A DNA stretch of 64,000 nucleotides, from contig MGXU01000003.1 in assembly GCA_001801815.1 (NCBI GenBank), positions 1-64,000 of the forward strand, read 5' to 3'. The stretch is from Gammaproteobacteria bacterium RIFCSPHIGHO2_12_FULL_36_30 (lineage in GTDB: Bacteria > Pseudomonadota > Gammaproteobacteria > Coxiellales > Coxiellaceae). Shown here piece after piece: positions 39,430 to 49,441 of the stretch. Under the pieces are notes generated by a model. The model was not told where the DNA came from. It worked only from the letters and a program-made list of their open reading frames with translations, and did not search any database. How positions within the stretch are numbered: the stretch's first letter is position 1; every line of letters begins with the position of its first letter. The translations under genes were made by a program, and so were the position numbers.

Positions 39430-39872
39430 GTTAAATTCGCCTTTTGTATTTCACCTAACGTTACATTTATTACTTCATTTCCAATATTAAAAAAAATTTT
39501 ATCACTGTCTACTTTTTCAATTCGCGCATCAAAATTTTTTTGATTTGAAATTGCGATGCGTAATTTTATTTTTACATTATTTCCTACATACTTTTCAAAA
39601 TGCGGCAACGTTGATAATGTTCTGTCTGTGCCAGGTGATGACACTTCTAATTCATATCGATTTTTAATGGGATCTTCTACATCTAAAATCGCACCTACTT
39701 CTCTGCTGACTTTTGCACAATCTTCTACTGTCACACCAGAACCATCATCACGATCAATATAAATTCGCAATAACGCGCGTTGATTATTTTGATGCAATTC
39801 GCAAGACCATAAAATTAATCCCAATGCGCGGATAGTTGGCTCGATTAAATCTTGTATGCGTTTTTGTTGCAT
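39426..39872 (-). CDS. rimP: Ribosome maturation factor RimP
   Basis: 148 residues. LRIYIDRDDGSGVTVEDCAKVSREVGAILD and YELEVSSPGTDRTL are diagnostic. Acts in 30S assembly. First gene of rimP-nusA-infB-rbfA-truB; only 56 bases separate it from tRNA-fMet, and that gap holds a terminator. Confidence 0.96.
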   Translation of the reverse strand: MQQKRIQDLIEPTIRALGLILWSCELHQNNQRALLRIYIDRDDGSGVTVEDCAKVSREVGAILDVEDPIKNRYELEVSSPGTDRTLSTLPHFEKYVGNNVKIKLRIAISNQKNFDARIEKVDSDKIFFNIGNEVINVTLGEIQKANLT

Positions 39873-39894
39873 CGCTATTCGTTATGCGTTCCAT

Positions 39895-39917
39895 TAAAAA
39901 AGGGGCACAAGGCCCCC
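39895..39917 (-). terminator. Terminator between tRNA-fMet and rimP
   Basis: On the minus strand GGGGC-CTTGT-GCCCC is followed by seven Ts, 12 bases after the tRNA CCA end. It should separate the tRNA from the rimP operon or attenuate it. Confidence 0.75.
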
Positions 39918-39928
39918 ATCAAAAAAAC

Positions 39929-40005
<77 letters not shown>

Positions 40006-40018
40006 ATAAACATGCGAC

Positions 40019-40047
40019 ATACTAATGCTAAAAATAGCGAAATACAA
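40019..40047 (-). promoter_or_regulatory. Candidate tRNA-fMet promoter
   Basis: Minus strand TTGTAT (40042-40047), 17-base spacer, TAGTAT (40019-40024), 13 bases before the tRNA. An 8-bp inverted repeat (AAATAGCG/CGCTATTT, 40032-40056) overlaps its -35. The remaining sequence up to 40131 shows no gene. Confidence 0.4.
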
Positions 40048-40131
40048 GCGCTATTTCCACGTTGCATAGACATTTCAGTAAGTTATATCTATACTGGTTT
40101 TATTGTACTTTTTTAGAACTGGGAGAGTTTT

Positions 40132-40980
40132 ATGAATGACGTCGCACACTCAAATGTCTGTTGTGGTGTTTTCAAAGAAGCTTGGCAAAAAGTAAAAGGT
40201 GTAAAAGGTTCATATTGGGGTAGCGCAACGCTGATATCACTGGTTGTTTTTGGCGGTTTTGGCATGCTCGGATTGATGTTTTTGATGTTGCAAGTAGCAC
40301 ATCTTCCGCATTTTATTGCGTTATTTAAACAAAACCCTGCATTTTTCATGGATCCTAACTTTGTTTTACCCGCCAGTATTGTAGTGTCTTTGGTGTTTTA
40401 TCATATCGCACAATTTTTATTTAAAATCTTTATGATATTGCCAATGAGCATGGGTCTTCGTTTAATTATTTTGCGTCATGCAGCAGGCAAACCAATTCGC
40501 GCTGTTTATGGTTTTGAATTTTTACATTGGAAATTCATTTGGCGCTTTATTTTGCTTGGTGTATTGATGGTGTTGATGATTGGCATTCCAATCGCTTTAG
40601 GTTTGCTCTGCTTTCAAGCGGTACATGCATTTCAGCTGGTGATGTATGCAAAATGGGTAGCGATTGTCGTAGGTATATTATTTTTTCTATTATCACTGTA
40701 TTTATTTGTCAGTTATGCTTTTGTTAATTTCGGCATCATCGATCGCACCGAAACATCTGCTTGGCAAGTAATGGAAATATCACGCAAAGCAATTAGCAAA
40801 AAATGGTTTTGCATGTTCGGCACGCTAATTTGGCTCGGAATTGTCATGCTGATCGGAACATTGTTACTCGGCATCGGTTTAATTTGGGCGATACCATATG
40901 CACAAAATGTTGTTGCAATTTTATATCGCAATATGGCTGGCATTGAAGGTCACGATCCAGTAACGTTAAGTGGAAATTAA
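40132..40980 (+). CDS. Multi-pass membrane protein of unknown function
   Basis: 282 residues with about six hydrophobic segments, an Ile/Leu/Val-rich integral protein with a soluble N-terminal ~25 residues. Similar in build to DUF975/GDPD-membrane-domain-like proteins; DRTETSAWQVMEISRKAISKKW before the penultimate helix pair fits that class. GGGAG lies 9 bases before the ATG. First of three plus-strand genes placed between tRNA-fMet and nuoN. Confidence 0.65.
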   Translation: MNDVAHSNVCCGVFKEAWQKVKGVKGSYWGSATLISLVVFGGFGMLGLMFLMLQVAHLPHFIALFKQNPAFFMDPNFVLPASIVVSLVFYHIAQFLFKIFMILPMSMGLRLIILRHAAGKPIRAVYGFEFLHWKFIWRFILLGVLMVLMIGIPIALGLLCFQAVHAFQLVMYAKWVAIVVGILFFLLSLYLFVSYAFVNFGIIDRTETSAWQVMEISRKAISKKWFCMFGTLIWLGIVMLIGTLLLGIGLIWAIPYAQNVVAILYRNMAGIEGHDPVTLSGN

Positions 40981-41003
40981 ATTAAAATAAAAGGATTGTT
41001 TTG

Positions 41004-42104
41004 ATGCGCAGCACGAATGCGATCATTGCAAAGCGAACAGACAGTCCTTTTTGTTGTATTCCCAATTGGGAAAAAATCCAGTGGCTCGCGCTACTTACAA
41101 AATGCGGTTTTATTTTTAAATATCCAGATATCGGTGCATTGATCATCACTTTTTTAACACGACCAGAAAGATTTCGAATAACGCAATTATCAAAAGCAAT
41201 GTTTATTTATCGATTACATAATTTATATTCGCAAGATGTAAAGTTGGATGAAAAGAAATTTTATTTCTACAAACCAACTACACCACTCACAACGAACGAT
41301 GTAAATACACATCAAACTAAAAAATTATATTATTTGAAATGTATTGGCAACAGAGTTTCCGTTATTGATTCTAAAAAAAATGAAGTGCTGCAAATATTAA
41401 CAGGGCACACTGATTCTGTTTACGATGCAGTTTGCAGCTCAAATGGTTTAATTATCACAGCATCTGCAGATCGCACAATTCGCGTTTGGAATTTGCAAGC
41501 GAATCGCTATATACAAGTGTTACATGGACATTTTTCTGCGATACACAAACTCAGTATTACACGCGACAATGAACGCGTCATGTCACTCTCATCTGATGGC
41601 GTTATAAAAATATGGGATATCAAACGCGGAATTTGCCAACTCACAATAGCAAATAAAACCAGTAAAATAAAAACAGCGCACTTTAACACAGATGAAAAAT
41701 GCATCATCACTACATCAGACGATGAAAAAATTAGAATATGGGATACCAATACAGGAAAACAAATTTACCAAACTATTACAGTATCTAATACAAGATTAAT
41801 GAAGTGGTCATCAGGTAATTGCTTTTTGCTCGACGCTACTTTCAGTACAGATGAAAAAATGATTATTTCATTATCTTGCAATTCTTGGTTGCGAATCTTT
41901 GATAAAGAAAACGGCAAATTATTGCATACAAAAAGCCTGCCACGTTCTCCACAATCTTTTATTGTTAATGGTGGCGAAATAACGATACGATTCAAAGATA
42001 GATCAATTGAAAAATATGCTTACACTGATTTTATGCATAAAGAATCAAAACTCGACATCACTGAAAATAATACGCGAAACACCCCTCGACTAACCTCTCA
42101 TTGA
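41004..42104 (+). CDS. WD40-repeat protein, possibly with an N-terminal F-box-like segment
   Basis: 366 residues from the ATG at 41004 with AAGGA upstream. From ~105 on, WD40 blades are clear: TGHTDSVYDAV..DRTIRVWN, HGHFSAIHKL..DGVIKIWD, TAHFNTDEKC..DEKIRIWD, then degenerate blades to about 345. Residues ~38-75 (KYPDIGALIITFLTRPERF, then TQLSKAMFIYRLHNL) have the Pro-then-hydrophobic spacing of an F-box, but the match is weak. No signal peptide. WD40 domains are scaffold modules, common in eukaryotes and in secreted bacterial effectors; a host function is inferred only. Its stop codon sits in the centre of a strong palindrome. Confidence 0.75.
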   Translation: MRSTNAIIAKRTDSPFCCIPNWEKIQWLALLTKCGFIFKYPDIGALIITFLTRPERFRITQLSKAMFIYRLHNLYSQDVKLDEKKFYFYKPTTPLTTNDVNTHQTKKLYYLKCIGNRVSVIDSKKNEVLQILTGHTDSVYDAVCSSNGLIITASADRTIRVWNLQANRYIQVLHGHFSAIHKLSITRDNERVMSLSSDGVIKIWDIKRGICQLTIANKTSKIKTAHFNTDEKCIITTSDDEKIRIWDTNTGKQIYQTITVSNTRLMKWSSGNCFLLDATFSTDEKMIISLSCNSWLRIFDKENGKLLHTKSLPRSPQSFIVNGGEITIRFKDRSIEKYAYTDFMHKESKLDITENNTRNTPRLTSH

Positions 42105-42117
42105 CAATGAGAGGTTA
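42091..42117 (+). promoter_or_regulatory. 27-bp palindrome over the WD40 stop codon
   Basis: Perfect arms TAACCTCTCATTG and CAATGAGAGGTTA around a single A; the TGA stop is in it. No U-run follows. The right-arm core AATGAGAG recurs at 42139-42146, where it supplies the Shine-Dalgarno of the next gene, so the left arm could pair with either copy. Confidence 0.65.
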
Positions 42118-42155
42118 TGCAAATATACTTTCATTATGAATGAGAGTATAGCGCC

Positions 42156-43499
42156 ATGGAAAAATCACTGATTTTAGAAATTATCGAAGAACAAGCGAAA
42201 ATGTTAAAATCGCTGCCTGCTGCTTATCCACGTCATGCACTTACCGAATTACAATCGGCCATCAAAAGCCGACAAATTGTCGTGATCACCGGTATTCGTC
42301 GCTGCGGCAAATCAACATTGCTGCAGCAGATCTTAAAAGCACACTTTAATCAAAAGGCATTTTATTTTAGTTTTGAAGACGAACGATTAGTGCATTTTAC
42401 GGTTGATGATTTTAATGTATTGCATGAAGCACTCACTGAATTTTACGGTGAACAATCCACATTTTTTCTAGATGAAATTCAAAATATAGAACATTGGGAA
42501 TTATTTGTTAGAAGATTGCATGATCGTAATTTAAAAATATTTATTTCTGGTTCTAATGCAACATTGCTCAGTCAAGAACTTAGTACACGCTTAACAGGTC
42601 GCACAATTCCTTACACATTATATCCATTTTCATTCAGCGAATTTATTGAATTCACGATACCAGATTTAAAAAATAAATCACCCACAACAGCGACAACACG
42701 AGGTGCATTTTCAAAAGCATTTACGCGCTATTTAAAATTAGGTGGCATGCCATTGCATGTCATTGAACAAGAGCGATCTTTCTTAATTCAATTATATGAA
42801 AATATTTTATATCGCGATGTCATTTCGCGCTATAAATTAACGGATGAAAAATCGATACGCGAATTATCCCTGCATTTAATTAGTCATACCGCATCACTTT
42901 ATGCTTATAATAAATTAAAAGGTATGTTGCATCTCGGCAGCATGAATACAGTGAAAAATTATATTCAATATTTGGAAAATTGTTATTTATACTTTTCAAC
43001 AAAACGTTTTACTTACGCATTAAAGCAACAACAATTGGCGCCGAAAAAAATATATTGTATCGATTCTGCTTTGATTGATGCGCTCTCATTTAAATTTTCA
43101 GAAAATTACGGACATTTACTAGAAAACACTGTTTTTCTAGAATTAAAACGTCGCCAGCAAGAAGTGTATTATTATCACACTCAAAATAATCTCGAAGTTG
43201 ATTTTATTGTACGGGATGGTGTTAAAATCACACAACTCATTCAAGTCTGCGCATCACTTGAAAAACCAGAAACCGAAGCAAGAGAAATCAACGCATTGCT
43301 CGAAGCGATGGACGAAACAAAATTGTCTCACGGTTTTATTTTGACAAAAGATAAATCAAAAATAATTAAAAAAGAAAATAAAACAATTCGAGTTTTACCG
43401 GTATATCAATGGTTACTTACAGATCCAGCAGAGAGACGCGCTAAGCAAAACATGAAAGTATTGACGCACTCAAAACACCGCATGACACAAAATAAATAA
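42156..43499 (+). CDS. AAA ATPase with DUF4143 domain
   Basis: 447 residues. Walker A is GIRRCGKST near residues 46-54, Walker B is STFFLDEIQNIEHW, and SGSNATLLSQELSTRLTGR is the typical sensor segment. PFSFSEFIEF and the C-terminal DUF4143 region with a PD-(D/E)xK-like motif (LEVDFIVRDG) follow. This widespread family has no settled role; a toxin-antitoxin or mobile-element link has been suggested for relatives. Its last 30 bases overlap the convergent nuoN 3' end. Confidence 0.85.
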   Translation: MEKSLILEIIEEQAKMLKSLPAAYPRHALTELQSAIKSRQIVVITGIRRCGKSTLLQQILKAHFNQKAFYFSFEDERLVHFTVDDFNVLHEALTEFYGEQSTFFLDEIQNIEHWELFVRRLHDRNLKIFISGSNATLLSQELSTRLTGRTIPYTLYPFSFSEFIEFTIPDLKNKSPTTATTRGAFSKAFTRYLKLGGMPLHVIEQERSFLIQLYENILYRDVISRYKLTDEKSIRELSLHLISHTASLYAYNKLKGMLHLGSMNTVKNYIQYLENCYLYFSTKRFTYALKQQQLAPKKIYCIDSALIDALSFKFSENYGHLLENTVFLELKRRQQEVYYYHTQNNLEVDFIVRDGVKITQLIQVCASLEKPETEAREINALLEAMDETKLSHGFILTKDKSKIIKKENKTIRVLPVYQWLLTDPAERRAKQNMKVLTHSKHRMTQNK

Positions 43500-44906
43500 T
43501 TGCCCCGGAAAAATACCAAGCAATAAAACAGCTAATCCATTAATACTAATTGCAACAGATGTTCCACGCGGACAAGATGCAGTAATAGATTGTTCTGTTT
43601 TTTCAAAATACATTACTTTTACAACACGAATATAATAATACGAACCGATAATCGCAAAAATAATTGCAATCACCGCAAGCCAAATAGAATGATTTTGAAT
43701 TAATGCTTCTAAAATGCTTACTTTTGCGATAAATCCAACCATCGGCGGAATTCCTGCCATCGAAAACATCATCAGCAACATCATAAATGCCAACCATGGT
43801 TGACGTTGACCTAAACCTGAAAAATCCGACAATTCATTTGCTTCAAAACCTTTTTGTGACAATAAAGTAATGACACCAAATGCACCTAAACCAGTTAATG
43901 CATACGTTGTCATATAAAAAAGCGCTGCAGCATCACCATGCACAGTTCCGCACGACAAACCCAGTAACATATATCCCATTTGCGCAATCGAAGAATAAGC
44001 TAATAATCTTTTAATACTGGTTTGCACAATCGCAACCAAATTTCCAATTGCAATTGATAATAATGCAATTGCAATTAATACATGATCCCATTGCACATGT
44101 AATGCTGGCGCAACAAAAATTAAGAAACGAAATGCTAAACCGAGCCCTGCAATTTTCGGCGCAGCAGAAATTAATAACGTCACAGAATTTGGCGCACCAT
44201 CATAAACATCGGGAACCCATGCATGAAATGGCGCAGCACCTAATTTAAATGCAATTCCCGCAACAACAAATACCAAACCCATATATAAAATTAAACTTTG
44301 ATTCGGAGCTGTTGCACTAATTGCTTGTGCGACTTGCATAAAATGCAAACTGTGCGTCGCGCCAAAAAATAATGAAATACCATACAACAACATTCCCGAT
44401 GCAACCGAACCAATAATAAAATATTTCATCGCCGCTTCAATACATCGAGATTTACCGCGAATTAATGCAACCATTGCATAAACAGGCAACGACATTAATT
44501 CTAATCCTAAAAATAATGATACAAAATCAGCGCTCGAAATCATCACCATCATGCCGAGCGTTGCTAATAATCCCAAAACATAAAATTCATTTGCAGGAAT
44601 AGCATTATTTTCGTTATATGTGTGCGAATACCAAAATGTAAAAAACATGGCGATTAAAATAAAACTATTTAATGCAACTGATAACGGATCCAAAATAAAC
44701 ATTCCAGAAAAAACAATATTCGATCCACCGCCTAACAACGAAAAAAAACGTAATAATAAAAGTAATGTTAAAGCTAACGTAATTTGCGATAAATAAAATG
44801 ATACTTTCGGCGCGCCGTTTTTGGTAAATACGCCGTTTAATAAAATTAAACACGACATCAAAAGTAAAAAGATTTCGGGGATTGTAAAAATAAAATTTAT
44901 AAACAT
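43470..44906 (-). CDS. nuoN: NADH-quinone oxidoreductase subunit N
   Basis: 478 residues, antiporter-like proton-pumping subunit with about 14 membrane helices. LFLGLELMSLPVYAMVAL holds the conserved membrane Glu, and KLGAAPFHAWVPDVYDGAP the conserved Lys helix. MFINFIF at 44906 is preferred to an upstream start inside nuoM. Last gene of the nuo cluster. Confidence 0.96.
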   Translation of the reverse strand: MFINFIFTIPEIFLLLMSCLILLNGVFTKNGAPKVSFYLSQITLALTLLLLLRFFSLLGGGSNIVFSGMFILDPLSVALNSFILIAMFFTFWYSHTYNENNAIPANEFYVLGLLATLGMMVMISSADFVSLFLGLELMSLPVYAMVALIRGKSRCIEAAMKYFIIGSVASGMLLYGISLFFGATHSLHFMQVAQAISATAPNQSLILYMGLVFVVAGIAFKLGAAPFHAWVPDVYDGAPNSVTLLISAAPKIAGLGLAFRFLIFVAPALHVQWDHVLIAIALLSIAIGNLVAIVQTSIKRLLAYSSIAQMGYMLLGLSCGTVHGDAAALFYMTTYALTGLGAFGVITLLSQKGFEANELSDFSGLGQRQPWLAFMMLLMMFSMAGIPPMVGFIAKVSILEALIQNHSIWLAVIAIIFAIIGSYYYIRVVKVMYFEKTEQSITASCPRGTSVAISINGLAVLLLGIFPGQLFILCHAVF

Positions 44907-44910
44907 AAAA

Positions 44911-46419
44911 TTACCTATTCGCCAACTGCAACAAATTCCCAATCGACGCATGAAACATATTTAACATTGGATTGGGATCAACACCTATCCATATCACGGG
45001 AATCGCTAAGAAAATCAGTATCCACAAATCAATCCCAGAAACATCACGCAATTTCGCAACTGGCTCGTGCGTAATTTTTCCGAAGAAAACACGTTTGTAC
45101 ATCCACAAAGTATACGCTGCACCAATCACTAGAATTGAAGCTGCGATTAATGTTACCCAAAAACTTGTTTTGAATGTCGATAATAAAATCATAAATTCGC
45201 CAACAAAACCTGATGTGCCTGGCAATCCCACATTCGACATTGCAAACAACATAAAAAATGCAGCAAAAATCGGCATTGTTTTTGCAATTCCACCAAAATC
45301 AATAATTTTTCTGGAATGTAAATGTTCATACAATACACCAAACGCCAAAAACATTGCGCCCGCACCAAATGCATGTGAAATCATTTGTGTCATTGCACCT
45401 TCTAAACTCATATACGCATCTTTTAAATTTTGCGTACGCTCAACAATAATTAATGCCATGTAACAACCTAGCGTTACAAAACCCATGTGTGATATCGATG
45501 AATATGCAATCAACTTTTTCATATCAGTTTGTACGATTGCAACAAATCCAATATAAATAATCGAGATCAACGATAACACAACCATCATCCATGCTAATGT
45601 GTGACTTGCATCTGGCGTGATCGGTAAACTAAAACGTAAAAATCCATACGCGCCTAATTTCAACATTAATGCAGCTAATACAACTGAACCACCTGTCGGC
45701 GCTTCTGTATGCGCATCTGGCAACCACGTGTGAAATGGCCACATTGGCACTTTAATCGCAAATGCCAGTAAAAAAGCAAAGAAAATAAAAATTTGCACGG
45801 TGAGCGATAAATGCATGTGATAAAAATGCAAGATATTAAAACTTTTGTCATGCAATCCTAAATATAAAAATGCAACTAATAACAATGCCGATCCAAAAAA
45901 AGTGTAAATAAAAAATTTAATCGCAGCATATGAGCGATTTGCACCGCCCCAAATTCCAATACTTAAATACATGGGAATTAACATTCCTTCCCAGAAAAAA
46001 TAAAATAAAATTGCATCGATCGAAGCAAATACACCAATCACCATTCCTTGCATCACTAAAAAAGCAGCTAAATATTCCGCTACTTTGGTATTCACCATCG
46101 TCCATGATGCAAGCACAACAATAAACATTGTAAAACACGTTAAAATAATCATTGGTAGCGAAATACCATCAACACCTACATCGTAATGAATATGTAATAC
46201 TGGAATCCATGGAACATTTTCGCGAAATTGCATGGCGCTAATATTAGAATTGAAATGAAATGTCATAAAAATAGATGCGATCAATGAAACAACGGCGATA
46301 AGCAATGCAAGCCACCGTGCTTTATTTTCATTTTTTTCACCACGCAACATTAACGTCGGTATCGCGCCGATAATCGGAAGCCAGATAAGTAGGCTTAATA
46401 TTGGGAAGTTTGTAAACAT
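44911..46419 (-). CDS. nuoM: NADH-quinone oxidoreductase subunit M
   Basis: 502 residues, antiporter-like. FFWEGMLIPMYLSIGIWGG carries the key Glu, and KVPMWPFHTWLPDAHTEAPTGGSV the conserved Lys/His helix. Separated from nuoL by one base and from nuoN by four. Confidence 0.98.
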   Translation of the reverse strand: MFTNFPILSLLIWLPIIGAIPTLMLRGEKNENKARWLALLIAVVSLIASIFMTFHFNSNISAMQFRENVPWIPVLHIHYDVGVDGISLPMIILTCFTMFIVVLASWTMVNTKVAEYLAAFLVMQGMVIGVFASIDAILFYFFWEGMLIPMYLSIGIWGGANRSYAAIKFFIYTFFGSALLLVAFLYLGLHDKSFNILHFYHMHLSLTVQIFIFFAFLLAFAIKVPMWPFHTWLPDAHTEAPTGGSVVLAALMLKLGAYGFLRFSLPITPDASHTLAWMMVVLSLISIIYIGFVAIVQTDMKKLIAYSSISHMGFVTLGCYMALIIVERTQNLKDAYMSLEGAMTQMISHAFGAGAMFLAFGVLYEHLHSRKIIDFGGIAKTMPIFAAFFMLFAMSNVGLPGTSGFVGEFMILLSTFKTSFWVTLIAASILVIGAAYTLWMYKRVFFGKITHEPVAKLRDVSGIDLWILIFLAIPVIWIGVDPNPMLNMFHASIGNLLQLANR

Positions 46420-46420
46420 A

Positions 46421-48373
46421 TCAATACACCAACCAAATCAATAGTGCCAATAACCCCACAATCATCATAAAAATATATTGAAAAATATATCCTGATTGCA
46501 ACTTGCGTAAAATACGTGAAATACGCGTGATTCCATGACCTGAACCATCCACCATTCCTTCATCAAGAATTTTTACATCGCCAGTATGAAAAAAGAATTC
46601 ACTCATTTTTCGCGTGCCGCGCACAAAAAACCAATTATTAAAAATATCAAATCCATATTGTGCGATAAAAATTTTACGTATCCATGAAAAACGTTTCGCA
46701 AAAAAATCTGATGTTTTTGGAGCTGCAATTACTATAAACCACGCAGAAAAAATTCCAGCAGCTGAAAACCAAAATGGTAATGTGTCAACGCAAGTTCTAA
46801 TATCATGCCAAACACCATGAAAACGTGTACTCATTTCAGCAAGCACATTATATTGCGGCAACACAAAAACACTATTTCCTAAAAATCCCGGCGAATCAAA
46901 CAACATGGGCTTCACTACAAACATTCCAAGTAATAAAGAGGGAATCGCTAATAAAATTAATGGGAATAACATAATCCAATGTTCTTTTAAATGTGTGCGC
47001 GTATGTTCATCCATTCTTTCTTTAGTATGAAACGCCATAAAAAATGCGCGGAAAATATAATATGCCGTAACAAATGCGCCAATTAATAAAACAATATAAG
47101 AATATTGCGAACCAAAAATTGTGCTCGCGTGCACTGCTTCAATTACTGCGTCTTTTGAAAAATATCCTGCTGTTGGTGGAATTGCACATAATGCTAACGC
47201 GCCAATTAAAAATGTAATGTAAGTTACGGGTAAATATTTTTTTAAATTTCCCATCTTTCGTAAATCTTGTTCGTGATGCATTGCAATAATCACTGAACCT
47301 GCCGCTAAAAATAATAATGCCTTAAAGCAAGCGTGTGTCATCAAATGAAAAATCGCAACGTTAAATGCGGACGCACCATTTGCTGCCATCATGTAACCTA
47401 ATTGTGACATGGTGGAATATGCAATCACGCGTTTAATATCAAATTCTACAAACGCTAATAACCCTAAAAATAAAGCACCAGTTGCGCCTACAATCATTAC
47501 AACACTTAATGCAGTTGAAGATAATTCAAAAATCGGCGACATGCGCGCAACCATAAATACGCCAGCGGTTACCATTGTTGCGGCATGAATTAAAGCAGAA
47601 ATGGGCGTTGGACCTTCCATTGATTCTGGCAGCCAAACATGCAATGGCATTTGCGCAGATTTTCCCATCGCCCCAATAAATAATAAAATACAAATCACGG
47701 TGATAATTGACCAATGACAATTTGGAAAAACGGTAATCGTTGTTGTCGCGAGTGTTTGTATTTTTGCAAACACAGTTGAATAATTTAAACTGCCGCAATA
47801 ATCAAAAATTGCCGCTAATCCTAATAAAAATCCAAAATCACCAACACGATTTACTAAAAATGCTTTTAAACTTCCTTCTGCGGCAGATTCTTTATCAAAC
47901 CAAAATCCAATTAGTAAATAAGAAACTAAACCAACGCCTTCCCATCCAAAAAATAATTGTAAAAAATTATTTGCGGTCACCAACATCAACATTGCAAAAG
48001 TAAAACCTGACATATAACAAAAAAAACGTTGATCGCCAGAATCACCTTTCATATAACCGATACTATAAATATGCACAATGGTTGCGACAAACATCACAAT
48101 TACCATCATAACAGCAGTTAATTGATCGATTAAAAATCCAATATCAAAATGAAATGAACCGCTAATTGCCCAGGTATAAATTGCGCCGTCAAAAGTATTG
48201 CCGTCTAACACAACTAATTTAAAAACAGCGAGTGAACAGAAAAAAGAAAGCGCCATCAAAATAATCGTGACTGCATGTGCGCCGCGCACACCGATTTTTT
48301 TGCCAAAAAATCCGGCGATTAAACAACCGAGCAATGGCAATAATACTACTAGTAAAGATAATTCTTTAATCAT
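46421..48373 (-). CDS. nuoL: NADH-quinone oxidoreductase subunit L
   Basis: 650 residues, the largest antiporter-like subunit. FFGWEGVGLVSYLLIGFWF and GKSAQMPLHVWLPESMEGPTPISALIHAATMV are conserved, and the C-terminal extension contains the long lateral helix. Slightly longer than E. coli NuoL. Confidence 0.98.
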   Translation of the reverse strand: MIKELSLLVVLLPLLGCLIAGFFGKKIGVRGAHAVTIILMALSFFCSLAVFKLVVLDGNTFDGAIYTWAISGSFHFDIGFLIDQLTAVMMVIVMFVATIVHIYSIGYMKGDSGDQRFFCYMSGFTFAMLMLVTANNFLQLFFGWEGVGLVSYLLIGFWFDKESAAEGSLKAFLVNRVGDFGFLLGLAAIFDYCGSLNYSTVFAKIQTLATTTITVFPNCHWSIITVICILLFIGAMGKSAQMPLHVWLPESMEGPTPISALIHAATMVTAGVFMVARMSPIFELSSTALSVVMIVGATGALFLGLLAFVEFDIKRVIAYSTMSQLGYMMAANGASAFNVAIFHLMTHACFKALLFLAAGSVIIAMHHEQDLRKMGNLKKYLPVTYITFLIGALALCAIPPTAGYFSKDAVIEAVHASTIFGSQYSYIVLLIGAFVTAYYIFRAFFMAFHTKERMDEHTRTHLKEHWIMLFPLILLAIPSLLLGMFVVKPMLFDSPGFLGNSVFVLPQYNVLAEMSTRFHGVWHDIRTCVDTLPFWFSAAGIFSAWFIVIAAPKTSDFFAKRFSWIRKIFIAQYGFDIFNNWFFVRGTRKMSEFFFHTGDVKILDEGMVDGSGHGITRISRILRKLQSGYIFQYIFMMIVGLLALLIWLVY

Positions 48374-48374
48374 A

Positions 48375-48680
48375 TTACCCTTTCAACGCGCTAATATCTT
48401 GCACCGTAATCGACCCACGACGTCGATACAATAAAACTAAAATCGCTAATCCAATTGCCGCTTCAACTGCAGCAACTGTTAAAATAAAAAATACAAAAAT
48501 TTCACCTGATGGGTCTTGGAAGTATTGCGCAAATGCAATGAAATTTGTATTCACCGCTAATAACATTAATTCAATACACATCAGCAACATAATTAAATTT
48601 TTGCGATTAATAATCATGCCAACTAAACTTAAACCAAAAAGAATTGCTGCGATCATTAAATAATTGATTAATGGAATCAT
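48375..48680 (-). CDS. nuoK: NADH-quinone oxidoreductase subunit K
   Basis: 101 residues with three membrane helices. [23 protein letters not shown] and [17 protein letters not shown] hold the two conserved membrane glutamates. Overlaps nuoJ by four bases. Confidence 0.97.
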   Translation of the reverse strand: MIPLINYLMIAAILFGLSLVGMIINRKNLIMLLMCIELMLLAVNTNFIAFAQYFQDPSGEIFVFFILTVAAVEAAIGLAILVLLYRRRGSITVQDISALKG

Positions 48681-49282
48681 GAGCGATCACCTCGCAAATC
48701 TATCACTCTCAATCTATCTTTTTTATTTGCTTTTAATTGCTGCGAAATAATTTGCGATTTTGTGCCTGGTTTTCTGCCGTTAAATGCTAATGCAATCGCT
48801 GCAATCATTCCAACTAATAATAGCACTGCTGCAATTTCAAATGGATAAATAAAACGTGTGAATAATAATACACCCATCGCTTGCACATTATTATAATCTG
48901 CAGCGTAATGTATTGGTAATGTCGACGATGCACTCCAATTTTTTGCACAAAATACATAAAGCGCTGTACCAACTAAAATAACAAATGCAATAAAACCCGA
49001 TAAATAATGACGTAGTTTTATTTTTGAATGATCGGGATCCGTGCGCAGCATCATCACGACGAATAAAAATAATGTCATCACAGCGCCAACATAAACAAAA
49101 ATTAAAACGAGCGCCAAAAATTCTGCTTGCATTAACATCCACAAAACACTGCTTGCAAAAAATGCTAACACTAAACATAACACTGCTTTTACAGGATTTT
49201 TTGCTGTGATCACCATGGTTGCTGTGGCGATCACGAGCACTGTAAAAATATAAAAAATTATTTCGTGAATTGGTATCATCAT
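48677..49282 (-). CDS. nuoJ: NADH-quinone oxidoreductase subunit J
   Basis: 201 residues with five membrane helices. [22 protein letters not shown] and [25 protein letters not shown] (the pi-bulge helix) are typical. Two adjacent ATGs can start it; AAGG is best placed for the first. A structured 158-base gap separates it from nuoI. Confidence 0.96.
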   Translation of the reverse strand: MMIPIHEIIFYIFTVLVIATATMVITAKNPVKAVLCLVLAFFASSVLWMLMQAEFLALVLIFVYVGAVMTLFLFVVMMLRTDPDHSKIKLRHYLSGFIAFVILVGTALYVFCAKNWSASSTLPIHYAADYNNVQAMGVLLFTRFIYPFEIAAVLLLVGMIAAIALAFNGRKPGTKSQIISQQLKANKKDRLRVIDLRGDRS

Positions 49283-49314
49283 TTTTTACCTTAATCTTTT
49301 TTTCGCTCGCTCTA

Positions 49315-49423
49315 TGTTATGGTTAGGATAGTTTAAGTGAAGACGCTGTAAATACTTCCGTGTAGGCTCTCTTGTGTCATCCCTGACACAAAAGCTTCAC
49401 TCAAACCATCCATAACCACAACA
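49315..49423. repeat. MITE-like imperfect palindrome between nuoI and nuoJ
   Basis: Long arms 49315-49342 and 49395-49423 pair with only three A/G differences (all tolerable as G-U) and one single-base bulge. Inside, TTGTGTCA/TGACACAA (49372-49391) forms a second stem with a TCCC loop. The whole intergenic gap is essentially this element. Confidence 0.75.
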
Positions 49424-49441
49424 CGCGCTCGCTAAAATGGC

